50,043 nucleotides of DNA from Caldilineaceae bacterium (GTDB lineage: Bacteria > Chloroflexota > Anaerolineae > Caldilineales > Caldilineaceae): the NCBI GenBank assembly GCA_022842065.1, contig JALHQH010000070.1, positions 1 to 50,043 of the forward strand. The letters are read 5' to 3'. Below are positions 35,860-44,435 of this stretch, piece by piece. The notes under the pieces were generated by a model. It ran no database searches. It had not been told where the DNA came from and saw only the letters and a list, made by a program, of their open reading frames with translations. Positions within the stretch are counted from its first letter, which is position 1. Each line of letters opens with the position of its first letter. The position numbers were made by a program, and so were the translations under genes.

Positions 35860-37062
35860 CTACTCCACCGCAACGACACTCTGCCCTTCTTCAAGCCCAG
35901 CAACAATTTCAACCAGATCAGTGCTGATCACACCGGCGGCCACATTGACCCGCCGCAATAAATCACCATCTTGCACGGTGACAAAGTAGAGCCCATCCTC
36001 TTCCTGCAAGACACTGCGTGGGATCACCAGCGAATTGGGTTTACTGCGTAGCCGGATATCGACCGCCACCGTAATGCCTTCCAGCAATTCGCCATTGTCA
36101 GCGCGATCAGTCAGGGTTACCTCAGTCAGCGAGCCTTGACTGGTGCCAAAGGGGCGGGGCAGGGCGGCAATGATCCCAGGCAAGGTGCGTCCCGCCAAGC
36201 TAGCCGTGGTGACTTCCACAGCCATGCCCTCACTGAGCGTTTCCAGCTGTGTACGGGGTAAATTCAACTCGATCATCACGCCACTGTTATCAACGAGCCG
36301 TGCAACAGCAACATAGCCCTGCACAGCCACCTGCTCATCCCCCTCGGGCAGGTTAATAAAGCGCACTTCCCCGTTAAAGGGAGCTGTAATTTGTCCTTCT
36401 AGAATCGACTGCTTAACCCGCTCAACGGCAAGCTCAGCCCGTTTGACATTAAGTTCGAGCACTGGATCGATCTCGTCGGCAATACTTTCGCGGTTAAGTT
36501 CCGCTTGGCGTAATTCCAACGTGCGAATTGATTCCAATGTTTCATCAGCAATTGAAGGATCATTTGTATCGACGCGGTCGCTGGCCCCCTGCAGACGCAG
36601 TTGGTTAATCTCTAGGGCGACATCCGCCTGTTGACGCCGCAGGGCCAGTGCGTTCTCCGCCTGTTTCAAGTTTTCATTGGCAATCGCCAACCCAATCAGT
36701 GCGGTCTCCAGGTCGATCTCCAAAACTTCATTATCAAGGGTGGCAATCAGATCGCCCTCTTCGACCGCTTCCCCATCTTCAACCAACAGTTCGGCAAGCC
36801 GACCACTGCGGCGGAAGAAGAGATCCTCTTGGTGCATGGGAGTAACGCGCCCGGTCAGGGTCTCTTGTTGCACCACTTCGCCACGCATCACCGAAAAGGT
36901 TTCAGCCGCAGCCACTTCAACTTCACGGCCAAGGCCAGTGATACTAGCCGGCAGGACAGGAGGGGTAGGCGCCGCGCGCCCGATGCGACAGCCGGTCAAG
37001 CTGCCCACCACTAGCGCCAATAAGAGCATTCCGCGCAGGCGCGCGTATCGTTGATTAGACAT
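35860..37062 (-). CDS. HlyD-family efflux/secretion periplasmic adaptor lipoprotein
   Basis: 400 aa. N-terminal lipobox ALVVGSLTGC (about residues 16-25) suggests a lipoprotein. A biotinyl-lipoyl-like segment (EDLFFRRSGRLAELLVEDGEAVEEGDLIATLD) is split by a coiled-coil hairpin (about 115-235), followed by the second lipoyl half (ITAPFNGEVRFINLPEGDEQV) and the beta-barrel/membrane-proximal domains. Typical RND/ABC adaptor architecture. No pump or ABC component is encoded next to it, so its partner is elsewhere. The upstream gene on the same strand is the second polymerase/ligase, 315 bp away. Confidence 0.85.
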   Translation of the reverse strand: MSNQRYARLRGMLLLALVVGSLTGCRIGRAAPTPPVLPASITGLGREVEVAAAETFSVMRGEVVQQETLTGRVTPMHQEDLFFRRSGRLAELLVEDGEAVEEGDLIATLDNEVLEIDLETALIGLAIANENLKQAENALALRRQQADVALEINQLRLQGASDRVDTNDPSIADETLESIRTLELRQAELNRESIADEIDPVLELNVKRAELAVERVKQSILEGQITAPFNGEVRFINLPEGDEQVAVQGYVAVARLVDNSGVMIELNLPRTQLETLSEGMAVEVTTASLAGRTLPGIIAALPRPFGTSQGSLTEVTLTDRADNGELLEGITVAVDIRLRSKPNSLVIPRSVLQEEDGLYFVTVQDGDLLRRVNVAAGVISTDLVEIVAGLEEGQSVVAVE

Positions 37063-37377
37063 ATGCAGGGTTCCTAACTCAAATTCGCAATGAACAAATA
37101 GAGGTGACGATAGCTGATCAATCGGTGCATCAAATCAACCTGACACATGGCCGGTTACCCAAACAGCAAAGCAGCGCGACCAAGTTGATTTACGGTGTCG
37201 ATCAGACAATACTAAAATAAGCAAAAGAGAGCATTTGGTGCTCTTATCCACCAGCAGAGAGCACTAGCACTTAGGCACTTTCAAAGAAATAAGTACCACA
37301 ATCACCAGATTTTTCTTCGTGCGTTTTCATGGATGGTTCAAAGCCCACGACCTGACCATTTAAATTTTGCAATAGCC
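37063..37377. other. intergenic region, little visible
   Basis: AT-rich gap between two minus-strand genes. I see only a short hairpin (GAGCA/TGCTC near 37230-37245). It presumably contains the adaptor gene promoter on the minus strand, but I cannot place it with confidence. Confidence 0.3.
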
Positions 37378-38823
37378 TTACCGCGCGATTTTTACAGCTT
37401 CCTGATCTGTACGCACCTTACCCTGTTGCCAAAGTAAAGCGGCCAGCGCATAGAAGAGCCAGGGTAAAAAAGCCAATTTCGTGCTCCAGGTCACGGCGTC
37501 GACGAGGCCATGCACCAACATGCCCACCAGCGCAGCGAGGGCACCCACCGCTAATGCCCACCGCAGTGCCGCTTGTCGATGGGCCGAACGACGTTGCGCA
37601 TCGCGCAGGTGACGTTGGCCAGGTTGGAGCGGGGTGACAAGTGCGGTCAACTCACCACCGCTGCGAATGATGTCCACCAATACATACACCACAGCCACCA
37701 AGAGCCAGCTAAAGAGTAAAAGCCCAGGCAAACCAAGGTCGACAGCGACCTGTAAGAGTAGATTATGTGCGTGCTCAATTGCACTATACGAAGCCTGCTC
37801 ATAAGGATATAAGGCTGGGATAATTAAACTAAAGGTGCCAATGCCAATCCCCGTTGGCCAAAAATCGCGCAGGGCCAGCAAGCTCTTGCCCCAGATTTCA
37901 ACGCGACCGGAAAAAGAGGTGACCGAACCGTCACTACCGATAGCATCCAGCAGCAACACCGAACCATCAATGCTAATAGCGACGGTGGTCGCCAGAAGGG
38001 CCGCGCCAAAGCCGACCCCAGACCAAGGCCAGCGCAAAATCAGAACAAGCAGCAAAGCGATCAGCAAAGCCAGATAGCTGCCACGACTTTGGCTCAACAG
38101 CAGCGCCCAGCCGATATAGAGAGCCGGTACCAGCACGAATGGGGCCAGCCAACGATAGCGGGCCCAACCCCGACGAATCCCCAGCGCCACCAATAGTGGA
38201 ATGGGCAACAAGAGGGCACCAGCCAATACATTGGGGTTGATGGTTTCACCGCTGCCAAAGAGATCGGCCGGTTTCGATTGTGCCACGGTCGCCTCAAAAG
38301 TAAAAAACTCGGTTGGCAACGATGGTAAGATGGCTGGGCCGATGACCGCCAACAGCAACCCGACCGTGGCAATCAGTAAGACAACCAACCAGGGACGGCG
38401 TTGCGCCGGCCGCCAGTTCAGTAAGGCAAAGTAAGTCGATCCACCCAGCGCGATCAAACCAAGCACATGCCATGAACGCTCCCAATCTACACTCATCCAC
38501 AGACCGGCTGGGCTCCACACCAAGAGCAGTAAGACGGGCAAGTTAATCGGTGTGGGAGGAGCCACACGAAAAGTAGCCAACAGGCGCAGCGGCCAGAAGA
38601 GAAAAAGGGCAGCGATTAGCCATGGGTGCAACCACGGATCCCAGAAGAGATCGCGTACGATCAGCGACGGTGCGAGGAGTAGCAACCAGATCGGTTCTAG
38701 CCACAGAATCCTGTGCCACCAAGCGGTTGACGCCGGTGACGCCGCGGCCACTAAGGTATAAGCAGCTTCTGAAGCTACAGGCTTTTCAGCATCAAACTGT
38801 TGATTGGCAACTAGTCTTTTCAA
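37378..38823 (-). CDS. O-antigen ligase/polymerase family membrane protein
   Basis: 481 aa, about 11-12 hydrophobic segments. The Wzy_C-type signature is visible as ALLLSQSRGSYLALLIALLL, then RVEIWGKSLLALRDFWPTGIGIGTF, and the periplasmic loop with SAIEHAHNLLLQVAVDLGLPGLLL (the conserved H-x-H-N-x-L-L-Q of O-antigen ligases). That makes this one the better ligase-like candidate of the two in the window. The start is a TTG at 38823 with GGGAG about 11 nt upstream, and no ATG lies nearby, so the exact start is uncertain. It is transcribed away from wzc1. Confidence 0.85.
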   Translation of the reverse strand: MKRLVANQQFDAEKPVASEAAYTLVAAASPASTAWWHRILWLEPIWLLLLAPSLIVRDLFWDPWLHPWLIAALFLFWPLRLLATFRVAPPTPINLPVLLLLVWSPAGLWMSVDWERSWHVLGLIALGGSTYFALLNWRPAQRRPWLVVLLIATVGLLLAVIGPAILPSLPTEFFTFEATVAQSKPADLFGSGETINPNVLAGALLLPIPLLVALGIRRGWARYRWLAPFVLVPALYIGWALLLSQSRGSYLALLIALLLVLILRWPWSGVGFGAALLATTVAISIDGSVLLLDAIGSDGSVTSFSGRVEIWGKSLLALRDFWPTGIGIGTFSLIIPALYPYEQASYSAIEHAHNLLLQVAVDLGLPGLLLFSWLLVAVVYVLVDIIRSGGELTALVTPLQPGQRHLRDAQRRSAHRQAALRWALAVGALAALVGMLVHGLVDAVTWSTKLAFLPWLFYALAALLWQQGKVRTDQEAVKIAR

Positions 38824-38839
38824 TCGGCTTAGTGCTCCC

Positions 38840-38845
38840 GTTATA
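38840..38845 (-). promoter_or_regulatory. possible -10 for the minus-strand ligase-like gene
   Basis: On the minus strand TATAAC lies 17 bp before the TTG start, with a TTTAGA-like -35 about 16 bp upstream. It is weak and places the start of transcription very close to the gene. Confidence 0.25.
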
Positions 38846-39124
38846 CATTACAATGAGAAAGTCTAAACGTAAACTCCCAGTAATTCTATCACTGATAGTG
38901 CGGATATTAAAGTAGATAGTGAGTCAATTGACGCACTTAGCGCAACCAAAGTACAGCCAAAGCACAGCCACGCCTTGCGCGGCCGGCTCACCTTACAGCG
39001 CACAAATTCGGGGTCAACCACTGAGAAAATGACTTGGGTACTGGTACTTTTGCCTTCAATTAACCATTTCCTTGTAACCTTCGCCAATTTATCAGCAAAA
39101 TTAATGAAGCAAATGTCACAGAAG
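38846..39124. other. divergent intergenic region, no gene seen
   Basis: It separates the minus-strand ligase-like gene from wzc1. It holds only a small CTATCACTGATAG hairpin near 38887. The wzc1 promoter begins at its right edge. Confidence 0.35.
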
Positions 39125-39170
39125 GGTAAGTATAATGTAAGTTAACCAAAATGGTGATTTAGTTTATACT
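39125..39170 (+). promoter_or_regulatory. wzc1 promoter, GGTAAG + TGTAAG boxes
   Basis: GGTAAG (39125) and TGTAAG (39136), 11 bp apart. The second is 29 bp before TATACT (39165-39170). The -35 position reads TTAACC, so there is no consensus -35. The leader is about 115 nt. Confidence 0.55.
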
Positions 39171-39289
39171 GAATTTATGCTATATAAGTTGAAACAAGTG
39201 GCAATTTCTACAAAATATCATGTCTGTTTGCCACTTTCGTAATAACCCGTAGTTTAAGTGAGATTCAACTAGCAAACAAGGAATGTATC

Positions 39290-41173
39290 GTGCAGACTCC
39301 ATCCAGTTCGACCCCGGCCACCAGCACTGCTCAAAATAGCGCCCCGTTGCGTCTTGATCAGTTACCTGCGTATGGCGCAGCAACCAGCGGTCAACCGCTG
39401 ACGGTTCGAGGAATCCCCCAAACCAATCAATTTTTTGATCTCAAGGTCTATGCACGGCTGCTGTGGCATTGGGCTTGGCTATTGGTGCTGGCCACAGTTG
39501 TTGCTGGCCTGGCCGCCTATCTTTTTAGCATCTTCACGATACCCATTTATCAAGCATCAACGACCCTGCTGATTGATCAGGCCCGCAATACCAACACCAC
39601 TTATCAGGATCTGTTGACCAGCGAACGGATTGCCCGCACCTATGCCGAGTTGATGCAGCGCGAGACAACGATGGTCAAAGTCGCGGCCGAGTTTCAGTTG
39701 GAGCCTTCTGTTATTAATGACGTCATTACTGGTATTACAGTAACGCCGGTCCGTGATACCCAGTTAATCAAAGTCGTCATTGAGGGCACCTCGCCAGAAC
39801 TTGTGGCCGCCGTGGCCGATATGCTACCACGGGTCTTCATTACCGAGATCAGCGAAGTCCAAACTCAGCGCTTTGATGAATCCAAGAAAAGCCTGGAAGG
39901 CCAACTCAGTACCCTCAACAATCAGATTGAGTTGCAGCAAATTGCCATCAACGAGATCGGCAAGTCGAATACGGCAGAAGAAGAAGTACGGCTGGGCCAA
40001 TTACGCAACCAACTAGCCCAATATCAAAGTAGCTATGCGAATGTGTTGCGCAGCTATGAAGAATTACGGCTAACCGAGGTCCAATCAGTTGATAGTATTG
40101 TGGTCGTTGAACGAGCCAAGATTCCACAACGACCAATTCGCCCCCAGATCCTGCTCAACACCTTACTGGTCGCGTTGGTTGGCGGTGTCTTAGCCCTTGG
40201 GTCAATTTTCCTCATTGAGTACCTTGACGATCGCATTAAGACACCCACTGATCTGCAAGGGGTAGTGGATACGCCAATCTTGGGTGCGATTGCCCGTATT
40301 CCCCAGCAAAATGGTCGTATGAAACAGCGTGGAGATCTAGAGCGTGCCGAAGGATTGATTACGGCCCATCAGCCGCGCCACCCCATTACAGAGGCCTATC
40401 GTAGCCTCCGTACCAATCTACAGTTCTCTAGCGTTGATGATACCCTCCACTCGCTCCTAGTAACCAGTGCAACGCCCGGCGAAGGCAAGACGACGACGGC
40501 GGCCAATTTGGCCGTGGTGCTGGCCCAATCCGGGCGCACAGTACTCCTTGTTGATGCCGACATTCGCAAACCACAACAACATAAGGTTTTTCAACTGCCC
40601 AAAAGCCCAGGGCTGACCGATGCACTGTTGGCCGGTGAAGCACCACTCGATCTGTTCATTCGGCAGACAATGGTCCCCAACTTGCGTATTCTGACCAGCG
40701 GGAAAGAAGCCCCCAATCCAGCCGAATTGCTGGGTTCGCAGCGTATGCACCAGCTCGTTGAAGCGCTAGGCAAAGAGGTCGATATCCTCATCTTTGATGC
40801 CCCCCCGCTACTAGCGGTGACCGATGCCCAAGTGTTAGCCCGCGAAACGCAGGGCGTGCTCTTGGTAATTAACACAGAGAAGACCCCGCGCGCCATGATT
40901 GCCCGCGCGGCAGAATCACTCCACCGTGCCAATGCGCGCCTGTTTGGCACCGTGCTGAATCGCCTGGCACGCTCGCCGCGCAGCTACTATTATTACTATG
41001 ATTCCTACTCCTATTATTACGAAGATGAGCAGGAACCACCGCACAACTCGAAGAAGGGTCGGCGAGAGCGTAAACAGGCTGAGGCCAAAGGCCGTGCCGA
41101 TGGTAAGCTGGCACCCCAAGCAGAAGGCAACAGCTTCTACCGTTTACAACCAGAGAAACCAACCGCATCATAG
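39290..41173 (+). CDS. Wzc-like polysaccharide co-polymerase/BY tyrosine kinase (copy 1)
   Basis: 627 aa. An N-terminal Wzz domain with two membrane helices (about 60-80 and 290-315) flanks a periplasmic coiled-coil region. The cytoplasmic BY-kinase follows: Walker A PGEGKTTTAANL (about 396), Walker A' LLVDADIRKP, Walker B ILIFDAPPLLAVTDA (about 500). The C-terminal tyrosine cluster SYYYYYDSYSYYYEDE (about 563-580) is the autophosphorylation tail. It controls chain length and export together with the phosphatase at 43893. The start is a GTG with AAGGA upstream. It has its own TGTAAG promoter. Confidence 0.92.
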   Translation: MQTPSSSTPATSTAQNSAPLRLDQLPAYGAATSGQPLTVRGIPQTNQFFDLKVYARLLWHWAWLLVLATVVAGLAAYLFSIFTIPIYQASTTLLIDQARNTNTTYQDLLTSERIARTYAELMQRETTMVKVAAEFQLEPSVINDVITGITVTPVRDTQLIKVVIEGTSPELVAAVADMLPRVFITEISEVQTQRFDESKKSLEGQLSTLNNQIELQQIAINEIGKSNTAEEEVRLGQLRNQLAQYQSSYANVLRSYEELRLTEVQSVDSIVVVERAKIPQRPIRPQILLNTLLVALVGGVLALGSIFLIEYLDDRIKTPTDLQGVVDTPILGAIARIPQQNGRMKQRGDLERAEGLITAHQPRHPITEAYRSLRTNLQFSSVDDTLHSLLVTSATPGEGKTTTAANLAVVLAQSGRTVLLVDADIRKPQQHKVFQLPKSPGLTDALLAGEAPLDLFIRQTMVPNLRILTSGKEAPNPAELLGSQRMHQLVEALGKEVDILIFDAPPLLAVTDAQVLARETQGVLLVINTEKTPRAMIARAAESLHRANARLFGTVLNRLARSPRSYYYYYDSYSYYYEDEQEPPHNSKKGRRERKQAEAKGRADGKLAPQAEGNSFYRLQPEKPTAS

Positions 41174-41207
41174 CGCATATTGGGCCTACGCTCAGCTACA
41201 ACCGCAT

Positions 41208-41245
41208 ACGGTACAGGGGACTGTTCAACTGGTACCCTGTACCGT
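41208..41245. repeat. hairpin downstream of wzc1
   Basis: ACGGTACAGGG (41208-41218) and CCCTGTACCGT (41235-41245) are perfect 11-bp arms around a 16-nt loop. With no T-tract it could still slow or end transcription from wzc1 before the second wzc promoter. Confidence 0.5.
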
Positions 41246-41318
41246 CCATGTAAAGGCATATCAGAGGGCACGGCAACAAAGTGGCAGTGACACGCCTGCT
41301 TAAGTTTATTATCAGTAA

Positions 41319-41364
41319 TGCAAGCAAAATGTAAGTCACAAAAATGCCATGTATGCTTTATAAT
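41319..41364 (+). promoter_or_regulatory. wzc2 promoter, TGCAAG + TGTAAG boxes
   Basis: TGCAAG (41319) and TGTAAG (41330), again 11 bp apart. The latter is 29 bp before TATAAT (41359-41364). The -35 position (TCACAA) does not match. The leader is about 350 nt. The same layout as the wzc1 promoter indicates duplicated control along with the gene. Confidence 0.6.
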
Positions 41365-41718
41365 GGTAGGGATGTTATAAGGAAACCCGGAAATGTTTGT
41401 AGTTGCCGTTAAGTAATGCGCGCCTGTGTATATCCATTCGCACCAGATTTGATTGCACTCTGTTTGAAAATTGGCGTTCTTCTCGGGCCGGATGAAGTTA
41501 CCAGTCCAATTTTTGCAACAACCGCAGGAGAAGTTCTCCACAATCATCATTGTTCTTTGTTACCGGCGTACTTTTAGCGCAGGAAACAAAGGCAATGCTA
41601 TAAGTGTGTGGCTAATGGTACGCGTGTATGGAGTACTCTCAGCCAGCACCCACCTTTATGTGCGCGCATTTAAGGATCAAGGCAACGACAAACAACAGAT
41701 ACATAAAGGAAAGGTGCC
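41365..41718 (+). other. long leader of wzc2
   Basis: About 350 nt between the promoter and the GTG start. I see no gene and no strong hairpin. The last 15 nt contain AAAGGAAAGG, the ribosome site for wzc2. Confidence 0.35.
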
Positions 41719-43530
41719 GTGCAAACACCCTCACCAGAACCGAACGATGTGGCTGTCAATCTCCTACCAGAGGTTGACCTGAAGGTCTATGTCCGTATTA
41801 TCTGGCATTGGGCCTGGTTGATTATTCTCTGCGTTGTACTGGCCGCAGTTAGCGCCTACATCACTAGTAGTCTCTCTATTCCAATCTATCAAGCGTCATC
41901 GACGTTATTGATCGATCAGGCGAGCAAGCCGATTGCTAGCCTAACTGATATTAACCTTAGTCGAAGCATGGCCAGCACCTATGCCGAGATGATGCAGCGC
42001 CGGAACATATTGGCGAAGGTTGCCGAACGATTCGAGATTGAGCCAAATGTCTTGTATGAGGCAGTGACTGATATTAGTGTCACCCCCGTACGTGACACCC
42101 AATTAATGAGGGTACAGGTAGAAGGCATCTCCCCAGAACTGGCGGCTGCGGTTGCCAATACCTTGCCAATTGTTTTCATCGAAGAGATTAATGGTGTCCA
42201 AACCCAGAAATTCAATGAATCCAAGGCGAATCTCGAACGCCAATTGCAGACACTAAACAGTCAGATCGAGTTAACCCAAGTGGCGCTCGATGGACTTAAT
42301 TCTTCCCGGACGGCAGAAGAAGAAATTCGCTATGCGCAGCTACGCGATGAGCTAGCGCAATATCAAAGCAGCTATACGACAGCCCTGCGTAGCTATGAAG
42401 AACTACGGCTCACCGAGTTGCAATCAACGGATAGCATCACAATCATCGAGGATGCAGAGACTCCAGGTGCACCAGTCCGGCCACGCGTGTTGGTCAACAC
42501 CTTATTAGCAGCGATTGTTGGTGCGATGCTAGCGCTAGGGGTAATTTTCCTGGTTGAGTATCTAGATGATCGTATCAAAACCCCACAAGATCTCTATGCG
42601 GTCATTGATGCGCCTTTACTAGGGGCGATTGCGCGCATGCCAGGCAAGCGCCGCAATAAAAAGCATGACTCATCCGAAGAAAGTTTGATTGTCGCGCATC
42701 AGCCCCGTCATCCCGTCGCTGAATCATACCGCCGGTTGCGCACCAACTTGCGTTTCTCCAGTGTAAATGAGCCATTGCGGATGCTGTTGGTCACCAGTGC
42801 CGCACCAGCGGAAGGCAAGACAACCACAGCCGCCAATTTGGCTGTAGCAGTTGCGCAAGCTGGGCATAAGGTTGTACTGGTTGATGCTGATCTGCGCAAG
42901 CCACAGTTACACAAGCTCTTTGGGTTAAGCAAAAGCCCTGGTCTCACCGATGCATTGCTGAGCGAAGCGGGAGTTGAGCTCTTTATGCGCGAGACCCAAA
43001 TCCCAAACTTACAGATTATCACGAGCGGTAGTATCCCACCCAATCCAGCTGAGTTGCTCGGTTCACAACCCATGCAACGCTTGCTGCAACAGCTACAGCA
43101 AACAGTGGATCTAGTGATTGTGGATGCCCCCCCCTTGCTGGCAGTGACTGATGCGCAGGTGTTGGTTAGCCATGTCCAGAGTGTCTTGCTCGTGGTCAAT
43201 GCGGGCAGCACCTCACGCGCGATGCTCAGCAACGCGGCAGCTGCCCTGATGCAGGTGGAAGCGCGGTTACTCGGTGTTGTGCTCAATCAGTTAGTCCGCT
43301 CGCCACGCAGTTACTACTACTATGATGCTTACGCCAGTTACTATGCAACAGATGAAGAGCCAGAGGCAGCACCAAGCGTACAAGCCGGCACAGAACTCAA
43401 GCCAGCAAATTTTCCGGCACAAAATTTGACGGCACCAGAGACCGCCGAAGCGTTTGTCTTACACGGCAAAGTCAATGGCCACAACAATGGTTATTATCAG
43501 TTGAAGCCAAATTCAGAAACAAAGACCTAA
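41719..43530 (+). CDS. Wzc-like polysaccharide co-polymerase/BY tyrosine kinase (copy 2)
   Basis: 603 aa, a paralogue of the preceding gene with the same Wzz plus kinase architecture. Walker A PAEGKTTTAANL (about 362), LVDADLRKPQLHKLFGL, Walker B LVIVDAPPLLAVTDA (about 466), and tyrosine cluster SYYYYDAYASYYATDEE (about 531-545), which is shorter than in copy 1. It lacks the about 35-residue N-terminal extension of copy 1. The GTG start has AAAGGAAAGG upstream. It is driven by its own TGTAAG promoter rather than read-through only. The two kinases may handle different glycans or form mixed complexes (inference). Confidence 0.92.
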   Translation: MQTPSPEPNDVAVNLLPEVDLKVYVRIIWHWAWLIILCVVLAAVSAYITSSLSIPIYQASSTLLIDQASKPIASLTDINLSRSMASTYAEMMQRRNILAKVAERFEIEPNVLYEAVTDISVTPVRDTQLMRVQVEGISPELAAAVANTLPIVFIEEINGVQTQKFNESKANLERQLQTLNSQIELTQVALDGLNSSRTAEEEIRYAQLRDELAQYQSSYTTALRSYEELRLTELQSTDSITIIEDAETPGAPVRPRVLVNTLLAAIVGAMLALGVIFLVEYLDDRIKTPQDLYAVIDAPLLGAIARMPGKRRNKKHDSSEESLIVAHQPRHPVAESYRRLRTNLRFSSVNEPLRMLLVTSAAPAEGKTTTAANLAVAVAQAGHKVVLVDADLRKPQLHKLFGLSKSPGLTDALLSEAGVELFMRETQIPNLQIITSGSIPPNPAELLGSQPMQRLLQQLQQTVDLVIVDAPPLLAVTDAQVLVSHVQSVLLVVNAGSTSRAMLSNAAAALMQVEARLLGVVLNQLVRSPRSYYYYDAYASYYATDEEPEAAPSVQAGTELKPANFPAQNLTAPETAEAFVLHGKVNGHNNGYYQLKPNSETKT

Positions 43531-43564
43531 TGTTTATTTAGGCAATGTGTGCGTTATAAGCTAG

Positions 43565-43653
43565 ACTTATAGACAAGTCAAATAAACATGGCACTTAGGC
43601 CATTTCCATGTCAGCAGCAAAACTATACCATGTTTATTTGCGGCATCTATTAG
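43565..43653. repeat. palindromic repeat family 'ACTTATAGACAA', copy B
   Basis: ACTTATAGACAA (43565-43576), AACATGGCAC at +20 (43585-43594), end ATCTATTAG (43645-43653). The inner arms CAAATAAACATGG/CCATGTTTATTTG (43579-43591, 43628-43640) are perfect. It follows wzc2 directly. Confidence 0.6.
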
Positions 43654-43671
43654 GGCAGATTGAACAGCTTT

Positions 43672-43718
43672 CGATTAGCCATTCGAACTAACTGGCAGTT
43701 GGTTCGAATGGCTAATCG
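43672..43718. repeat. 17-bp perfect hairpin
   Basis: CGATTAGCCATTCGAAC (43672-43688) and its exact complement (43702-43718), 13-nt loop. It lies between copy B of the repeat and the A/T-rich inverted repeat at 43776-43860. Terminator function is possible but no T-tract follows. Confidence 0.6.
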
Positions 43719-43775
43719 CAGTAGAAGCGATAAAGCGGCAGTCATCTAACGCACCTTTACCAGTAATGAGTCCAC

Positions 43776-43860
43776 TGCAAAAACCGAGTTTTTCCGAGGA
43801 GTTATCGCATTCACCCGCGCGCAATTTGCTCAAAAACGCGGTTTTTAGCCTTTTTGCAGT
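43776..43860. repeat. imperfect inverted repeat with AAAAACCG/CGGTTTTT arms
   Basis: The outer CTGCAAAAA and TTTTTGCAG ends and the inner AAAAACCGAGTTTTT/AAAAACGCGGTTTTT arms are complementary with one mismatch. It ends about 30 bp before the phosphatase start, so it is either a terminator for upstream transcripts or part of the leader. Confidence 0.5.
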
Positions 43861-43892
43861 AGCGTCATTAATAAACAAACTTAGAGCAAATC

Positions 43893-44435
43893 ATGCCATC
43901 GATCTTACTTGTTTGTACAGCTAATCAATGTCGTTCGCCGCTGGCAGAGGCCCAATTGCGCCGTGCCCTGACAACGCAACATCCGGAGCTAGAATGGCGC
44001 ATTGAGTCGGCAGGAACATGGGCTTCGGCAGGTCGCCCCGCCCATCCGGATATGCGTATTGCGGCCAGTGAAGTAGGGCTCGAACTCACAAGCCATCGCG
44101 CCCGCAATGTGGAAAGTTTAGGGTTGGCTGACTATGATCTGATTTTAACCATGGAGCAGAGCCACAAAGAGGCCATCCGTGTCGAGTTTCCAACGATTCG
44201 TGAGCGTGTCTATCAGTTAAGTGAGATGGTTGGCATCACCTATGACATTCCCGATCCAATTGGCGGCTCGCTGGCTGATTTTCGCACCACGGTGCGTGAA
44301 TTGGATCGTCTGCTCAAATTTGCACTGCAACGGATTGTCACCTTAGCCAGCCAACAGGCCGAACGTCGACAATCGGTGCTCACGAGTGAGACAGGCGCAA
44401 CCCAACGTGCGCTGGATAAGGCAACTAATTTATGA
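43893..44435 (+). CDS. low-molecular-weight protein-tyrosine phosphatase (Wzb-like)
   Basis: 180 aa. The P-loop C8-TANQC-R14-S is the CX5R(S/T) active site of LMW-PTPs. The general-acid aspartate is in IPDPIGGSLADF. It dephosphorylates the tyrosine tail of Wzc-type kinases, cycling polymerisation and export. A C-terminal extension of about 25 residues (QAERRQSVLTSETGATQRAL) goes beyond the usual 150-160 aa. It overlaps the DUF4012 gene by 4 bp (ATGA), so the two are co-translated. Confidence 0.9.
   Translation: MPSILLVCTANQCRSPLAEAQLRRALTTQHPELEWRIESAGTWASAGRPAHPDMRIAASEVGLELTSHRARNVESLGLADYDLILTMEQSHKEAIRVEFPTIRERVYQLSEMVGITYDIPDPIGGSLADFRTTVRELDRLLKFALQRIVTLASQQAERRQSVLTSETGATQRALDKATNL

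Noticed and set aside
43701..43718. GGTTCGAAT, resembling a tRNA T-loop
   Set aside because: It is one arm of a perfect 17-bp hairpin. No acceptor stem, anticodon arm or CCA-adjacent pairing can be drawn.
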